From the NCBI GenBank assembly GCA_020744425.1, contig JAGMUV010000015.1:1364001-1428000 (forward strand): a stretch of 64,000 bases of DNA, written 5' to 3'. Every line of letters begins with the position of its first letter. Positions within the stretch are counted from its first letter, which is position 1. The position numbers and the translations under genes are program-made. The DNA is from Dactylonectria macrodidyma. Its lineage: Eukaryota > Ascomycota > Sordariomycetes > Hypocreales > Nectriaceae. The notes beneath the pieces are model-generated. The model saw nothing but the letters and a program-made list of their open reading frames with translations, made no database searches and was not told where the DNA came from. This document shows, one piece after another, positions 53,097-64,000 of this stretch.

Positions 53097-55178
53097 CCCT
53101 TTGCATCTGCTAAGGCAGCCCGCATGAGTCGGCCCACAGTTTTCCCGGTTTTGGACCACTAGACGGCCTAGAATGATAGATACATTGATTAGCACCTAAA
53201 TTTGGTTGTGATAGAAGTACCAGCAAGCCTGCCGGGTACAAATTACTACATCACACTGCAAGCAGCCCGAACTTGTCATCGTCGGCCGCCTTCGATTGAG
53301 CTGACTTGGCTGTGCCGCCCTTAGAGGCACCCGACCCTGCCGGGGCTCATTGAATCTGATCCCTTTACAGCCGAGGCAGCTAGATTTTTTCCCTCTTGAG
53401 ACTCTTTTATGCTGTATTGTAGGCGTAAATGTGTCGCCGGACCGATATCTCTGCCTCGAGGCTGCAGTAGCTATGTAAGTGCGGATGAGGTCATTACAGA
53501 TGCGTTGCCTCCACGCTGTCTGTGACTCAATTCGCGGCTAACTAGGGTCTCCGTGGAATTGAAGAAGGTAGCTGTTGATGAGTGCAGTCTCGAGGAGGAA
53601 GCACCATGCAATAACCCGCCAAGCGCCCTTATAAACACGATGATCCATTCCCAGCTTTGCTCGTAGTTGATCGCCAATATCGACCGCGCCCATGTGATCG
53701 TTGTAGTCAGTCGCGATAGACGGCTGCCAAACCTTTAGCACAGGGTGCGCACTAAAAAAGTGCTTGATTTGCCGTGCCCGGGCTTGTGTTGATGTCGGCC
53801 GCTGGCGGATGCGTTGTTCGATCTCGTGCCCTGTGTATACCGTTGATAACAGTAGCACTAGGGCGTTATCTTTCCATGCGATTTGATTCACCTGCGGCTT
53901 CAAGAGACAGATTATTAAGGGAAATACTAAGAGATATGTCATACAGAACGCTGACCTGATCGTCCGGCGTGGGAACTGTCACTAGGCAATTCCACTGCCA
54001 AGGCAGCTTGCCTTTCCGATCCCGGGCTTTTAACAGCACAAGAGGCCTATACAGACCACAGTTAGTGCGGCAGGTGCCCGTGGCCCCGATGCCTCGCTTC
54101 CTGAGGACTCGGAAGAGCTTAGGCGAGCAAAAGAGGTTATCTAAGAAGACGTGGTATGTGGCATCCGGCAGCTGATTAACTAGGGCAATAACCACGCTTT
54201 GTGTCGGGTTGAGGGTCGCTTTAGACGGCCCTGATCTCTGTGATAGTCGCTTGCTCACAGGACCGAGGGTTGTGGAAGGCGTGTGCCAAATCCAACGCAG
54301 GAAATAGCCTCATTGTGCCACAACCCAAACCTTGAAGCCCGTTGGAGTCGGCTTGGTCTTAATGGTGACTGTCTCTCGTGCCCTCCCTATGAAGCCGATG
54401 ATGCCCTCATCTATAGCGATATGTGTGCCCGGTTGGAAGAGCTTTGTAGACGCCTGCTGTATCAGCTGAGACCACTCATCAACCTTCTTAAAGTTCTTCG
54501 CGATGCTGTCATCTGCATTAATCGGGGCGGTCGTATCGTATGGTCGGAGGCGGCGATAGAGGAGTTGAAATCGGTCAAAAGTCATGAATTTAACGATAGG
54601 ATGCTTTGGCTGTATTGAGTCTTCTTCTGAGGTCTTCCAGTGGTCCCTGACTGCAATTTCCTTATGAAGACCTATGTAAATAACGATTCCAAGCCATAGG
54701 AAGACTTCAGCAGCAGACAGAGGTCTTGGTGCTTGTCCGGGCTCGAAACTGGCTGTCATTGCTGTATTCGAGTAGCTGACCCATCTCTCAACTAGCATTT
54801 CAGGTAGAAAGAGCTGGAAAAGTGACAACGGCGTTAAAGGAAGGGTTGCGATGACAGGGCTGCGTTGAGAGATGCAAAAAGGCTTAAAGTTATAGCCACG
54901 TTGTGATGTAGGCGGCACATCCGGCCGGCAGGTGTTATCAGCTGCCTGTTCCTGTTGGCATTCATCTAGGCAGATATCAAGCTCTTCGTCAAAGCGTTTG
55001 CAGCTAGGCTGTGCTTTGCTGTATCCATTGGAGTAGTTAATTAATTGCGTACATAGTAATTTTGGTGGTGTTGATTCTGAAGATACTGATGTAACGAGTA
55101 TGTCACTCAGCTTGGGCGCGAAAAGCGGGGATAAAAGTGGGTCAGAAATATGCGGGCTGCCTTAGCAGTCGCAAAGGG
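53097..55178 (-). mobile_element. piggyBac-superfamily DNA transposon with 29-bp terminal inverted repeats
   Basis: The ends 53097-53125 and 55150-55178 are inverted copies matching at 27 of 29 bases, beginning CCCTTTGC, the kind of terminus seen in piggyBac relatives. The element of 2082 bp carries one minus-strand transposase reading frame. The expected TTAA target duplication is not present at either edge (flanks TCAT and ATAG), so the true ends may differ by a few bases or the flanks have mutated. Confidence 0.8.
53196..54960 (-). pseudogene. piggyBac (DDE_Tnp_1_7) transposase, inactivated
   Basis: N-terminal part: LFLPEMLVERWVSYSNTAM, LSAAEVFLWLGIVIYIGLHK, HPIVKFMTFDRFQLLYRRLR. The catalytic region shows GTHIAIDEGIIGFIGRARET and, after an in-frame stop at 54310-54312, YHVFLDNLFCSPKLFRVLRK with the second Asp. 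An intron near 53890-53955 is followed by NDHMGAVDIGDQLRAKLGMD with the third Asp region. A second stop at 53538-53540 precedes the cysteine-rich C-terminal finger CLQCDVVICTRQACWYFYH, with the natural stop at 53196-53198. Two premature stops (TGA, TAG) disable it. The order and motifs are those of fungal PGBD-like transposases. Confidence 0.88.
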
Positions 55179-55227
55179 ATAGCAGAAATCCCAGAGCAGT
55201 CACCAAAGAGGGAGGGGACACTTAAAA

Positions 55228-55645
55228 AGTAATTGATAGAGCAGCTGCTGCTAGTCTGGGTAAGGCAAGGGCCGCTGCACCACCGCCATTCCCGGCCAGT
55301 GCAATCCCGCCGCTTCCGCCTCCGCCTCCGAGTTTTCCACCAGGGAAACCACCTAGGCTACCACCGATACCAGCGGCTGCGGAACGAAGGCTGCAGAAGG
55401 CAATAACCAAGATTTTGCTGCAATATGGCGTTAAACTAAATGAAAAGATTGACATGGAAGTACTACACTGCATTATGCTGCAGGAACGGACGGACGACAC
55501 TGAAATCTTGCAGCTTCTTTTGGACGGAGGAGCCAACCCAATGGTATGGGAGAGACCGCTCTGCATTACTCTGCGGGAGATGCTAGCACATCAAGCTTCT
55601 GCAGCTGCCAATAGGGCTACGTTGCAGAATTGCATCCCCGTATGA
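55228..55645 (+). pseudogene. Fragment with proline-rich segment and ankyrin-like repeat
   Basis: The frame reads a proline-rich stretch (IPPLPPPPPSFPPGKPPRLP), then RLQKAITKILLQYGVKLNEK and ILQLLLDGGANPMVWERPLC, resembling the end of one ankyrin repeat and the start of the next, with a stop at 55643-55645. No ATG precedes it in frame, because a stop lies just upstream near the piggyBac edge. It is probably a 3' remnant of an ankyrin-repeat gene. A random origin is possible because the frame is short. Confidence 0.4.
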
Positions 55646-55953
55646 TGTCCCGCATCTCACCCCATTCCTTGAAACTGCAAAAGAAGTCACTTTCGTGGCC
55701 GAGAAGATAGATGCTAGCGGCAGGCATGGGCGGTCGGGGATACTGGTGAGAATGTAATAAATGATGGTGGTGACGTCACGCAGCCGTAAGTGACAAACCT
55801 TATTGCACCGCATCGAGGCAAGGTAGAAGCCGGGAAGAGATTAATAAGACGGCGTGCCTGGCCTTGCTGTTGCATCCTCTTGACATACGCTACCGAGGTC
55901 CGACATCAGTTGGAAATCAGTTGTACGCCAGATTAAACCTGAAGCCTGCAAAT
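55646..55953. other. Short intergenic stretch
   Basis: Leader and promoter of the next gene; no features recognised. Confidence 0.4.
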
Positions 55954-56391
55954 ATGATATCCGCGAGAACAATGATGGCGTTGCGATCCGCCCAATTGAG
56001 CAGGACCCTCGCCTCACGACGATTCTCCATCTCCGCAACATCGAGACTCGGTTTGAAGGAGTCATCAAGCGGTACCCTTTCCACTCCATCTCCACATCCC
56101 TCTATCTACCCTCCATCATCAGCAAAAACTAACAAAAGGATTCCCACTGCAGACACAGACAACAATTACGATCGCCACAGGCAGGACTCGCTCGCAAAGC
56201 AGAAGAAGGGCACCGGCCACTGGAAGCCTGAGCTCGCGTCTGACAGTGAGGAGGCGTTGCATGCGGACCGTGCGGCGGCAGCAGCGGAGCTCACGGGCGT
56301 CAAGGAGGCTACGCAGAAGTTGCAGGAGAGGACAAAGAGAGCAGCCGAGGAGCTGTCGAAGGCCGGGACGAGTATGAGAGATGATATGTAG
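55954..56391 (+). CDS. Small probable mitochondrial protein, two exons
   Basis: Exon 1 starts MISARTMMALRSAQLSRTLA with Arg/Ser-rich, acid-free character typical of a mitochondrial presequence (SRRFSISATSRLG). The intron 56072-56152 (GTACCC, branch ACTAACA, CAG) joins SSS to DTDNNYDRHRQDSL, removing an in-frame Pro/Ser stretch. Exon 2 continues AKQKKGTGHWKPELASDSEE and a helical, Ala/Lys-rich tail (TGVKEATQKLQERTKRAAEE). The KGTGHWKPELASDSEE core is widely conserved in small fungal mitochondrial proteins of unknown function (family knowledge). An in-frame upstream ATG at 55864 is less likely. About 118 residues. Confidence 0.75.
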   Translation: MISARTMMALRSAQLSRTLASRRFSISATSRLGLKESSSGTLSTPSPHPSIYPPSSAKTNKRIPTADTDNNYDRHRQDSLAKQKKGTGHWKPELASDSEEALHADRAAAAAELTGVKEATQKLQERTKRAAEELSKAGTSMRDDM

Positions 56392-56846
56392 GGAAGGGTA
56401 TGGGTTGTTGAAAGATTTGGTGATGTTTTGGGTAATGTCGTTTCGTTCCTGGCGAGTGAGATGAGTAAGAATGGCAGCTTTATGCACTGGAGAGATTGTA
56501 CAGTCACTTCGTCTATGCCAGTCGACGCCGATCCTTGTTTTAACACCTGCATGAAGATATCATCATGATGACAGGTAGAGAACAACGTTGGAATCTGTAA
56601 TCCCACAGGAATTAATAATTGGGGAAGTTGTCGCCAGGTGGGGTCCGAACGTATCATGGTTATTCGTCTTAACACATACTTCTGAGGCGAATGTGGCGAC
56701 GGTGATGTCAGTGTGACGCACCTCTGTGCTGGAGGAATATTCAACATCGCTAGATGGATATTAAAGCAAGAATTTCTCTTGATAGTGTCATGTAAATGCC
56801 GCCTTACATTTTCTAGGTATCGCAATTGTCTTTGCAATTCGCAATA

Positions 56847-57431
56847 ATGCGTAACCTTTTTTCTTCACGACGCCGAAACAGTTCATATAGTCAATATCCA
56901 GATTCTTCGGATGATGAGGCTTATTACAGCGAAGACAGACGCAGACCAAGAGCCCGGTCTCTAAGTCGCGAAAGTTTTGACCTTTCAAGTCCAGCCGGAG
57001 ATCGTCGCCCTAGGGAGTCACATTTCGAGAGGAGGCGCGCTCACTCCCCCGATCGTCGGGGTCATTCCACTCGGGAACATCACCACCGCAGCCGCCCAGA
57101 GCCAACCCGCCGATCCCATGGTCACGATAGAAGAAGACGGGACGAATCCGAGCCACGATCTCAACGGAAGCTAGAACATGCGACCAAGGCGGCCATCGAC
57201 GCTGCTGCCGTGGAAGCATTCCGGCTAAGAAAAGAGCCTGGCGAGTGGACTGGGGCTAAAGGCACGAGAATCGCAACGGCAGCGGTCAGTGCGGCGGTCG
57301 CAGATATGGTGCTTGATGGGCACCCAGGTCGACATAGCAAGCGAACTTTGACTGAGTCAACTCTTGGGGGTCTTGTTATCAATAGGCTGGTAAACGGGCC
57401 TCGACATGATCTTAGACATCGCCGATATTGA
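56847..57431 (+). CDS. Arginine/serine-rich protein with conserved hydrophobic C-terminal segment
   Basis: Starts MRNLFSSRRRNSSYSQYPDS (an ATG seven codons upstream is the alternative). Residues about 1-115 are disordered, with dense Arg, Ser and His and SPDRR/SHGHDRRRR-type strings. The C-terminal part is ordered: KAAIDAAAVEAFRLRKEPGE, WTGAKGTRIATAAVSAAVAD, typical of a family of fungal disordered proteins whose last 80 residues contain an Ala/Gly-rich GxKGxRIxTAA motif (family knowledge). No catalytic residues are evident. Role unknown; single exon, intact. Confidence 0.7.
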   Translation: MRNLFSSRRRNSSYSQYPDSSDDEAYYSEDRRRPRARSLSRESFDLSSPAGDRRPRESHFERRRAHSPDRRGHSTREHHHRSRPEPTRRSHGHDRRRRDESEPRSQRKLEHATKAAIDAAAVEAFRLRKEPGEWTGAKGTRIATAAVSAAVADMVLDGHPGRHSKRTLTESTLGGLVINRLVNGPRHDLRHRRY

Positions 57432-60320
57432 CGAGATTGAGTCATGAGCAGCGGACCGTTCACTACTGCCGCCCTACTGCTAGAGAATGATCACTTTGAC
57501 GAACATCACTTGGTACAACGGGAGCGAGGCGAGCAACGTAGTCAAACGATAAGGTGCGGGCGCTCCAAGTGCAGGAACGAAACGCTTAGCATTTGGACCA
57601 CTTCCGGGGCCATGGCCAGTCCTGCATAGGCTAGCGCTCCAATCGTCAGAGCAAGTGAGGCAGAGACGAGAACAGAAAGCTATGCGGCGTCAGATGGCAA
57701 GGCAAGTTGAGAAGGAGCGAAATTTGCATGTACTTGGTACGGCAGTAGGAGTGGCGAGAGAGCTCTGGGCGTTAGAAGACCATGCCATTAGGATCTTGGT
57801 CTGAAGTTGAAGACCTGATTAGATTATGGATAGCTTTAAAACGGGCTTTCTAGTAGTGTCATTTTTATTATAAAATATTTTCTTATCTTTAATCAAGCTT
57901 CGAAATCAGATTATGGAATATATTTAGATCTTGCTAATAAATTACAATATTACAATTAGGCCACTCACTAAATAATGAGGCTGTTAAAACTTTTAACCTT
58001 TACAAGTCCGGACTTTAATAAGATGTTCTATAACAGTTCCAAGATTTCAAGATCCTCTCTTTAAGCACTACTAAAGACTAAAACACTTCGAATATTGACT
58101 CTGCTAAAGCTATGCTAGTGTAACAGTTCCTAACCACAATGTATAGAGAACTCAGCTATAACCATAATGCTCATATTCTCAGCACTGGTGCTAGTCTTAT
58201 TTAAAAGCTGTAGTACTGTACAAAGTGTCTATTTTATAGTAAGGACATCATCTACTACTACTACCAAGGCGCCTCTAGGGACTAGATTCCAGTTTATTTT
58301 AATTTTCTTCTCTTTTAAATTATCAAATAGTAAATATGAAATATATAATAGAAGTTTAATAATAGAAATAGTAAAAAGAGGCAGCTTGCTAGCTTTGCAA
58401 ATTAATACTAAGAGTACATTTATTAGATAGTATAGATAACTATAATAATAACTCTTCATCTCTCTCTCTCCTGACGTAGGCCGCCATTCCTTTCTACTGG
58501 GATATCTGACTGATCGCCCTTCTGTCTAATAGGTTATGACAATCAGCCTTATATCTCTGCAGGAGTACTTTGTGTAAGTTCTCTTAGTATCTCTGTGCAC
58601 AGCTCCACCCCCCTGACGGCTACAGATACACCCAGCTTCACCCCCTGACGCTCCTCATCAAGCTCCACATCGAAATGAGAATGGCCGATCTTATCGGCAA
58701 GATCGTCACGTCGCCGCACCCAATCAGCTCGTATAGTGAGCCAACGTTGCAGTCCTGATCAACGCCGCGGTCCTGGTCAACCATGACGGAAGGATTCGTG
58801 GACCGCGTGGGAGGCACTGGTTGGGGTCCGGGGAGGCTGTGATGTGCTCGACGTCTTGCCTCTAGGAACTGTGGCGGCTTCAACCGAAACCGACGGCAGG
58901 GGCAAGGGTCCCTCTCGAGGGCCCGAAAAACGTCGTCTTCCAACTGGAGTTTGCGGTGCAGCCGCATGAACTCAACATCGCCCTTAGTCCGCCGGCCACC
59001 CCCACCCCCCAACCAGCCCGTTCTGACCTTCAGCAAACGTCTCCCCCAGATTCTTACCCCGAACTGGAACAGTGAAAATGCCCCCCGCCTCAATGGGTCA
59101 CGGGGGGATAGTTCTTCCTATGCCGCGGCGCGACACCTTGACCATTTTCTTCCCGTCCGCTAGGCCGACGCTCCCGTCCCCACTCCGTTGGTGGCGTGCT
59201 AGCGTGGTCCGAGCCGGGCCCGCTTTTCCCGGATATCTCAACACCGTCGGGTTAGCCCCTTTGATACGTGTGAATGCCGTGTCCCAAGGTTAAGACACAT
59301 TGTAAAGCAACTAACGGCGCCGCCGATCTCACCCGAGACAGCTGTTTCGCCGCTTTAGCTAGCAACCTTGATCAATACAACACACATGTCATGCATCTAA
59401 CTAAGGCCTAACTTTCATGACCTCCTAAGCGTAAATGGGAGTGGAGCCGGGAAGTGGGCACCGTTAGCCCCGGAAGCCAGAACTCCGACGTCAGAAATCA
59501 GGCGCTGATTGTGGAACCATCAAAGCAACGCCTTCTGACGTGAAGAGCCAGTTGAACAGTCATGAATTACTCTCCAGAATCCAACTGAACTTGATGATAT
59601 GCTACTATGGTATTACTCGTTGAAACAGGGCCTAAAAAAATAATGGGTCAACGCCCTGTGCATCTGCAGAATGCAATGTGTGAATCTGCATTTGTATAGA
59701 TATATACATAGAGTTACACCACTCGCCCATGTAATCAGTGCGGGCAAGATGCCAAGTTTTATCACCGCTTTTATCAAATTTGTTTATGGGGAACTAAGAA
59801 GGGGGAGGGGAATTCACGCATTGACGATACATAAATTCAACGAATTAGCCCAACACAAGTGTGAATGCCAGTGACCTAGCGGCGGAGCAAAGCTGGTGCT
59901 GGCAAAAGCGAAACAGCTGTAGTGGCACGCTCGACCCTCATTCTGTCAGCAACTTGCATACGCAATACAGTAGTGACTTCTCGGCAGTGGTCGCCCCGGA
60001 CTTAAGTTATTTGCCGATTGATGTTTCCGAGGCGGACCCCCATCCCCATCCTGACTTACCGATATCGTAAATTTCAATGAATTTGCACACCTTAACTCCT
60101 CCACTTTTCCTTCAAAACGTCATAACCCGATAACATAAGTCGTCAAGATTGGATTGTGGAGAAGCTAAGGTGTGCGAGATGCTACGGTAGTTGCTTCAAA
60201 ATCGCTAGCCTAAGTTGGATCAGTATTTGGAACCAAACTTCAGCACAGCTGGAGCCTGATTAACAATCATGAGATGAATAATCTAAACATGTGGGTTCAT
60301 AACGTTATCACTTTTGCACC
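57432..60320. other. Long gene-poor stretch
   Basis: From 57830 to 58450 the sequence is strongly A+T-rich and looks like a mutated repeat. At 58600-59290 GC content rises and a 151-codon minus-strand frame (58638-59093) appears, but it has no motif and much low-complexity Gly/Arg. No gene is supported through 60320. Confidence 0.35.
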
Positions 60321-61728
60321 TTGGTCGGCGAATTGCCGAGTAAGCGCCGAGACCGTGAAATGCACATAAATAGACAAAAGAACGAGGAGATTTCCGAGGA
60401 ACAGAATCCAGTTTGCCAGCCATCATCGTCTCTCAACATGTTGAGCGGCGTTTTTGAAGGTGACGCTCTGCATCGAATGGAATCTTCCATGGATGCAAAT
60501 CCACAAGATCAGCTTCACCAACATCCCACCGACCATTCCTCTCAACGAACAGACGATTCGAACATCATCTCCGAGACTGATTTCGTCAGCGAAGGCAAAT
60601 GGGGCGAGCGTGGTGCAAGAGACGTGAAACAGGGGATTGCGATGCAGGAGTATGAGGTCTTGAGGCAGGACCTCATCGACTTGCATAAGACTCGAACCGC
60701 CGAGTCACAGGCCATCAAACCCCTGACAACCCGAAGCCGAGGGAGCCATGCAGTGAGATCTCAAACCCGACAAACGCGGGTCGATGACGCGGAAACAGAT
60801 GTCGAAGCTGCTGGAGACGACGACAAACGCGTGAGTACCCTTCACGCATTTATGGGTGGGTAGCCTTTTGCACAGCAAGCATCGTTGCAGAGCTTCCAGC
60901 GGCCATCATCTCAGGCTTCTTATACTGGGTGCTATGGTACTGGCCTACCGGTTTATCAACTGAAAGTTCGGTCCCTGGCTACACATTCTTGATGACCATT
61001 CTCTTTTTTGTCTTTGTGGATAGCTGGGGTCAGTGGGTTTGTGCCTTTGCGCCAAGTTTCACAGTTATTTCCAACGTGAGTTCTGGGCAAAATATTCTAT
61101 GCGTGGCCTCTCTAATTGTTTCAAAATTAGGTCCTTCCATTCTTCTTCGTCATGTTTGGTCTTTTCAATAGTGTGGTTCGATCATATTCGACCCTTCCCG
61201 TTTTCTGGAGGTATTGGATGTACTGGGTGAACCCTTCGACCTATTGGATCGGTGGTGTTCTCGGGCCACATTGAACAATGCGCCGGTGCGCTGTGATCCG
61301 CAAGAAACGGTCAGGTTCGACGCCCCACCGAATCAAACATGCGAGGAATATGCTGGTGGATTTGCGCAATTCTCAGGCGGCTATCTTCTCAATCCTAATG
61401 CTATAAGCGGTTGCTAATACTGTCCTTATAGCACTAGTAACCAGTTTCTTAAGACGTTAAATATCGAGGCCGATGAATAGTGGAGAGGTAAGCCGATCCA
61501 TCCCTTCTAGTTCCGAGCTATTATGAACTTATCCATCCAGATTTTGGCTTCTTTCTTGCTTTCTGCCTCTCTAACTGGATGCTTGTATACTTCTTCATTT
61601 ACCCCATCCGTGTGCGGGGCTGGACGTTCGGCATTGGGTACATTTTTGGTCCCTTGGGCAAGCTCATGGAACTTGTTAAGGGTTGGCTTCGACCAGAGAG
61701 AGAACACTTCGGGTTTACGGACTTGTGA
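60321..61728 (+). pseudogene. PDR-type ABC transporter gene with its centre deleted
   Basis: The N-terminal cytosolic region of a pleiotropic-drug-resistance transporter (ISETDFVSEGKWGERGARDV, QGIAMQEYEVLRQDLIDLHK) runs to about 60830. It is followed at once by the last transmembrane domain: FCTASIVAELPAAIISGFLY, YTFLMTILFFVFVDSWGQWV, an intron at about 61075-61130, then LPFFFVMFGLFNSVV and VFWRYWMYWVNPSTYWIGGV. The extracellular loop contains CDPQET and PPNQTCEEYAGGFAQF, and the last helix and tail FGFFLAFCLSNWMLVYFF and TFGIGYIFGPLGKLMELVKG end with a stop at 61726-61728. Both nucleotide-binding domains and the first membrane domain, over 1000 residues, are missing. A one-base deletion near 61261 and two in-frame stops near 61415 and 61479 confirm decay. 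Confidence 0.88.
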
Positions 61729-62194
61729 GAGTCCCGGTATCCCCAGCAATCTCCCATCATGACACGCGTTCATCAACTTAAAGTTCGTTCAAAGACTGGT
61801 TATGCTACCAGCCAGCCACAAGAGAGGGTCGCTTTTCATTGCGCAGTCAGTGGCTAGGTTTCGTCCGACAAGTCATGGTGAGCCCAGTGTCAACCAATAC
61901 CAAGTTTCCATGTCATTTACACCGCTTGTTGTTTGTTCCCAAACTTGCAGTGAAATTTCACGATTTTATTAGCATCTAAATATTAATTAAGAGAGCTTAA
62001 AGAGAGCTTAAAGATACTTAGGGTGCTAAAAATAAATACCCTACAATGGTGTTCAAGTAATGTGCGCTGGAACGAATGACTGATTAGACCACTCGTTTCA
62101 TCAAATATACGGTAATCGAAGCTTGCCTTGACTAGAACTAATGGCCGCGGGGAACGTGGTGGCGAGCGGTATTCCCCGGCTACACTTTGGGATC
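61729..62194. other. Intergenic, no gene recognised
   Basis: The 3' flanks of the ABC relic and the MFS gene. Contains a short direct repeat AGAGAGCTTAA twice near 61990-62011. Confidence 0.4.
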
Positions 62195-63973
62195 CTAAAT
62201 GGTGTATCTAAAAAATGTAGCATCATCACCCTTGCCACGCTCTGCCATCATTTCCTCCGCGGTATACTCTGACGGGCTCTTGTATTCTCGGTCTCGCCGG
62301 GCATTCTCCCGTCGCAGATAAGTCGTCATGAAGATAGAACCTATCAACGACATGGTGAGGAACCCAATAATAGCTGCGTGTCCGGGGTAGAATTGAGGCG
62401 AGTGCTTGGACTGGAACATGAAGCCAGCAATCATTCCACCCAGATTTCCGAAGCCTTAATCGAGTTAGTCCAACCACTCTGGCTTACTATTTATGATGGG
62501 GCTTACCGATGTGCATCGCAATACCGACTCCTCGCTTGACAGAGCCACCTATGTTGTTGCCGTTCCAAGCCACACCCTGGGGAACGTTCGGGAAGACACC
62601 GGCTGCAGCTAGGAAACAACCGACGTATTTCACCGTGTTATTGTGGGTGGCAATGAGCATGACGAAGCCAACGATGCTGTAAAATGAATTGAGCGCCTGC
62701 GTCAAAAATGAGAGGGAGAAACTTACGACAGTAACCCGAAGCCAATCATATACATTCCACGTTGGCCGTGGCGATCGGCTACGTAGCCGCCGGCAACGCA
62801 GACTACGCAAGCGACGACGTAAGGTGGGACAGTCATGAGCTGGGCTGTCTCATTACTGTAGCCTAAGGTGCGGACGATGGTAGGAAGAAACAGGGAGTAG
62901 GAGTACAAAGGGGTGTAGATGCCAATGGTGATGATCTGGACGATGTTGTCAGCACCAAGCACATGCAATAAGATTTCCGAAGTAAATATTACCATGTGTA
63001 CCCAAATCTTCCAATCTTTAATGGCATCCCAGAAATATTTCATGTCGAACTCGTCGGCTAACGCAGATCTGTCCTGCTCCAGCCGGCGAGTGACCTCTTC
63101 TTTCTCTGCGATGGTGAGGAATTTGGCCGTAGAAGGATAATCATTCATGACGAAAAAGGCGGCAAAGGCTGTACAAGATGATTGTTCAGCATTCAGTCGT
63201 CATTTCATCAGGGAGTTGCTGCGAGTCGAGAGCCTGACTTACCAACAACGAGCGTTGCGAGTCCCTCGAGGATAAAGATCCAAGCCCAGCCGGGCTTGCC
63301 GCCAACACCGTCCATCTCCACGATGCCCCTAGCAAGAAGGCCGCCGAAAGCACCAGCAGCGGTTGCTGCAGAGAAGAAAATCGCCATGCGGAAACCGCAC
63401 TCGTGGCGACGATACCAGAGGGTGATACTGATGGAGCGGTCAGACCACTACGAGAGTGCGGGGCGGAAGGGAGGTCATAGATACTTACTAATAGTTGATA
63501 CCTGGAAAGAGGCCACCCTCGGCCAGACCGAGAGCCATTCTGCATGTCAAAAGGCCGGCATAGTTGGTAACAAGACCCATGAGAGTGCAAACGATGCCCC
63601 AGACAATCATGATGCATGGGATCCAGACTGAGGGACGGAATTTCTTCATGGCCAAGTTGGAAGGAATCTCGGAGGCGATATAAAATGGAAAGAAGACAGC
63701 CAACACTACATTGTAGTCGAGACCCGCCAGACCTAGGTCGGCCTCGATTCCGGCCAAGCGGGCATTGCCAATATTGGTTCGGTCCAAGAAAGACAGCAGG
63801 TACAACAAGGCGAGGAAGGGGATCAACGTCCAGTCAATCTTCCTCAAAAGTTTCTTGGTCGAGACCTGATCGAAACCACTCCTGTCAGGATCGCTCGAGT
63901 ACTCCACCTCGATACCGTCGCCGGACGTGGGGATGCCGCCATGTTCTTTTTTCTGGGTTTCGTCGGACATCAT
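62195..63973 (-). CDS. MFS transporter, allantoate permease (anion:cation symporter) family
   Basis: Starts MMSDETQKKEHGGIPTSGDG at 63973 (an upstream in-frame ATG at 63997 is possible). TM1 region is LIPFLALLYLLSFLDRTNIG with the family motif LDRTNIGNA, followed by LAVFFPFYIASEIPSNLAMK and GLAEGGLFPG. After an intron the cytosolic loop begins WYRRHECGFRMAIFF. Later exons carry TTRRLEQDRSALADEFDM-like loop sequence, IGIYTPLYSYSLFLPTIVRT, GYVADRHGQRG, and LAAAGVFPNVPQGVAWNGNN, with a last exon GGMIAGFMFQSKHSPQFYPG and a stop at 62195-62197. Twelve membrane segments are expected. About five or six short introns; no lesions. Members import small organic anions such as allantoate, nicotinate or pantothenate; the substrate is not predictable. 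The upstream region lies outside the window. Confidence 0.9.
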
Positions 63974-64000
63974 GGTTCTAGGTCTGAGATAAGACAAGGG

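Noticed and set aside
58638..59093. 151-codon minus-strand frame
   Set aside because: GC-rich low-complexity sequence (Gly and Arg runs) without motif.
1..64000. CRISPR arrays, bacterial operons, rRNA genes or viral genomes
   Set aside because: No regularly spaced repeats, rRNA-like sequence or viral genes were seen; intron-rich genes show nuclear fungal DNA.

Overview
The window is nuclear DNA of a filamentous ascomycete (Pezizomycotina). The evidence is short introns of about 45-120 bases (GT or GC donors, CTAAC/CTGAC-like branch sites, AG acceptors), several Zn2Cys6 regulators, a HET-domain gene, PDR and MFS transporters, and transposon relics whose stop codons mostly look like C-to-T products of repeat-induced point mutation (RIP). 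I cannot name the species. All exon structures were read by eye, so starts and splice sites are best estimates.

Region 1 (1-9.4 kb): a berberine-bridge-type FAD-linked oxidoreductase and a P450 lie in tandem on the minus strand, like part of a secondary-metabolite locus. Next come a damaged tRNA-Ile and two gene relics, a metallo-beta-lactamase-type lactonase and a TRI12-type MFS pump.

Region 2 (9.4-23.2 kb): a complete but mutated hAT transposon (9455-12476, 8-bp target duplication, 20-bp terminal repeats) sits inside the 3' end of a VOC/glyoxalase-type gene and supplies its last codons and stop. Then come a Zn2Cys6 regulator with two apparent frameshifts, an acetoacetyl-CoA synthetase, a small NTF2/SnoaL-like gene and a phenol-2-monooxygenase-type flavoprotein. 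Together they look like a small aromatic or ketone catabolic island. The NTF2-like and flavoprotein genes diverge from a promoter with clear inverted repeats.

Region 3 (25-33.4 kb): three paralogous P-loop GTPases (AIG1/GIMAP-like G domain plus long charged coiled coil) end in three different tails: a cysteine-rich zinc-binding module, a basic tail, and a CaaX box. Beside them lies a broken gene with a trypsin-like His-Asp-Ser arrangement. This is the most unusual part of the window.

Region 4 (34-47.3 kb): a Tad-like LINE relic, a divergent DUF3500 / AhpD-like pair, a Zn2Cys6 gene, a mutated aldo-keto reductase relic, then a Zn2Cys6 regulator divergent from a secreted alpha/beta hydrolase, with an 8-bp-arm inverted repeat between them.

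Region 5 (47.3-64 kb): a gene-poor stretch, an intact HET-domain gene, a piggyBac element with 29-bp terminal repeats, an ankyrin-like fragment, a probable mitochondrial protein, an arginine/serine-rich protein, a long gene-poor stretch, a PDR ABC transporter relic lacking its central domains, and an intact allantoate-permease-family MFS gene at the right edge.
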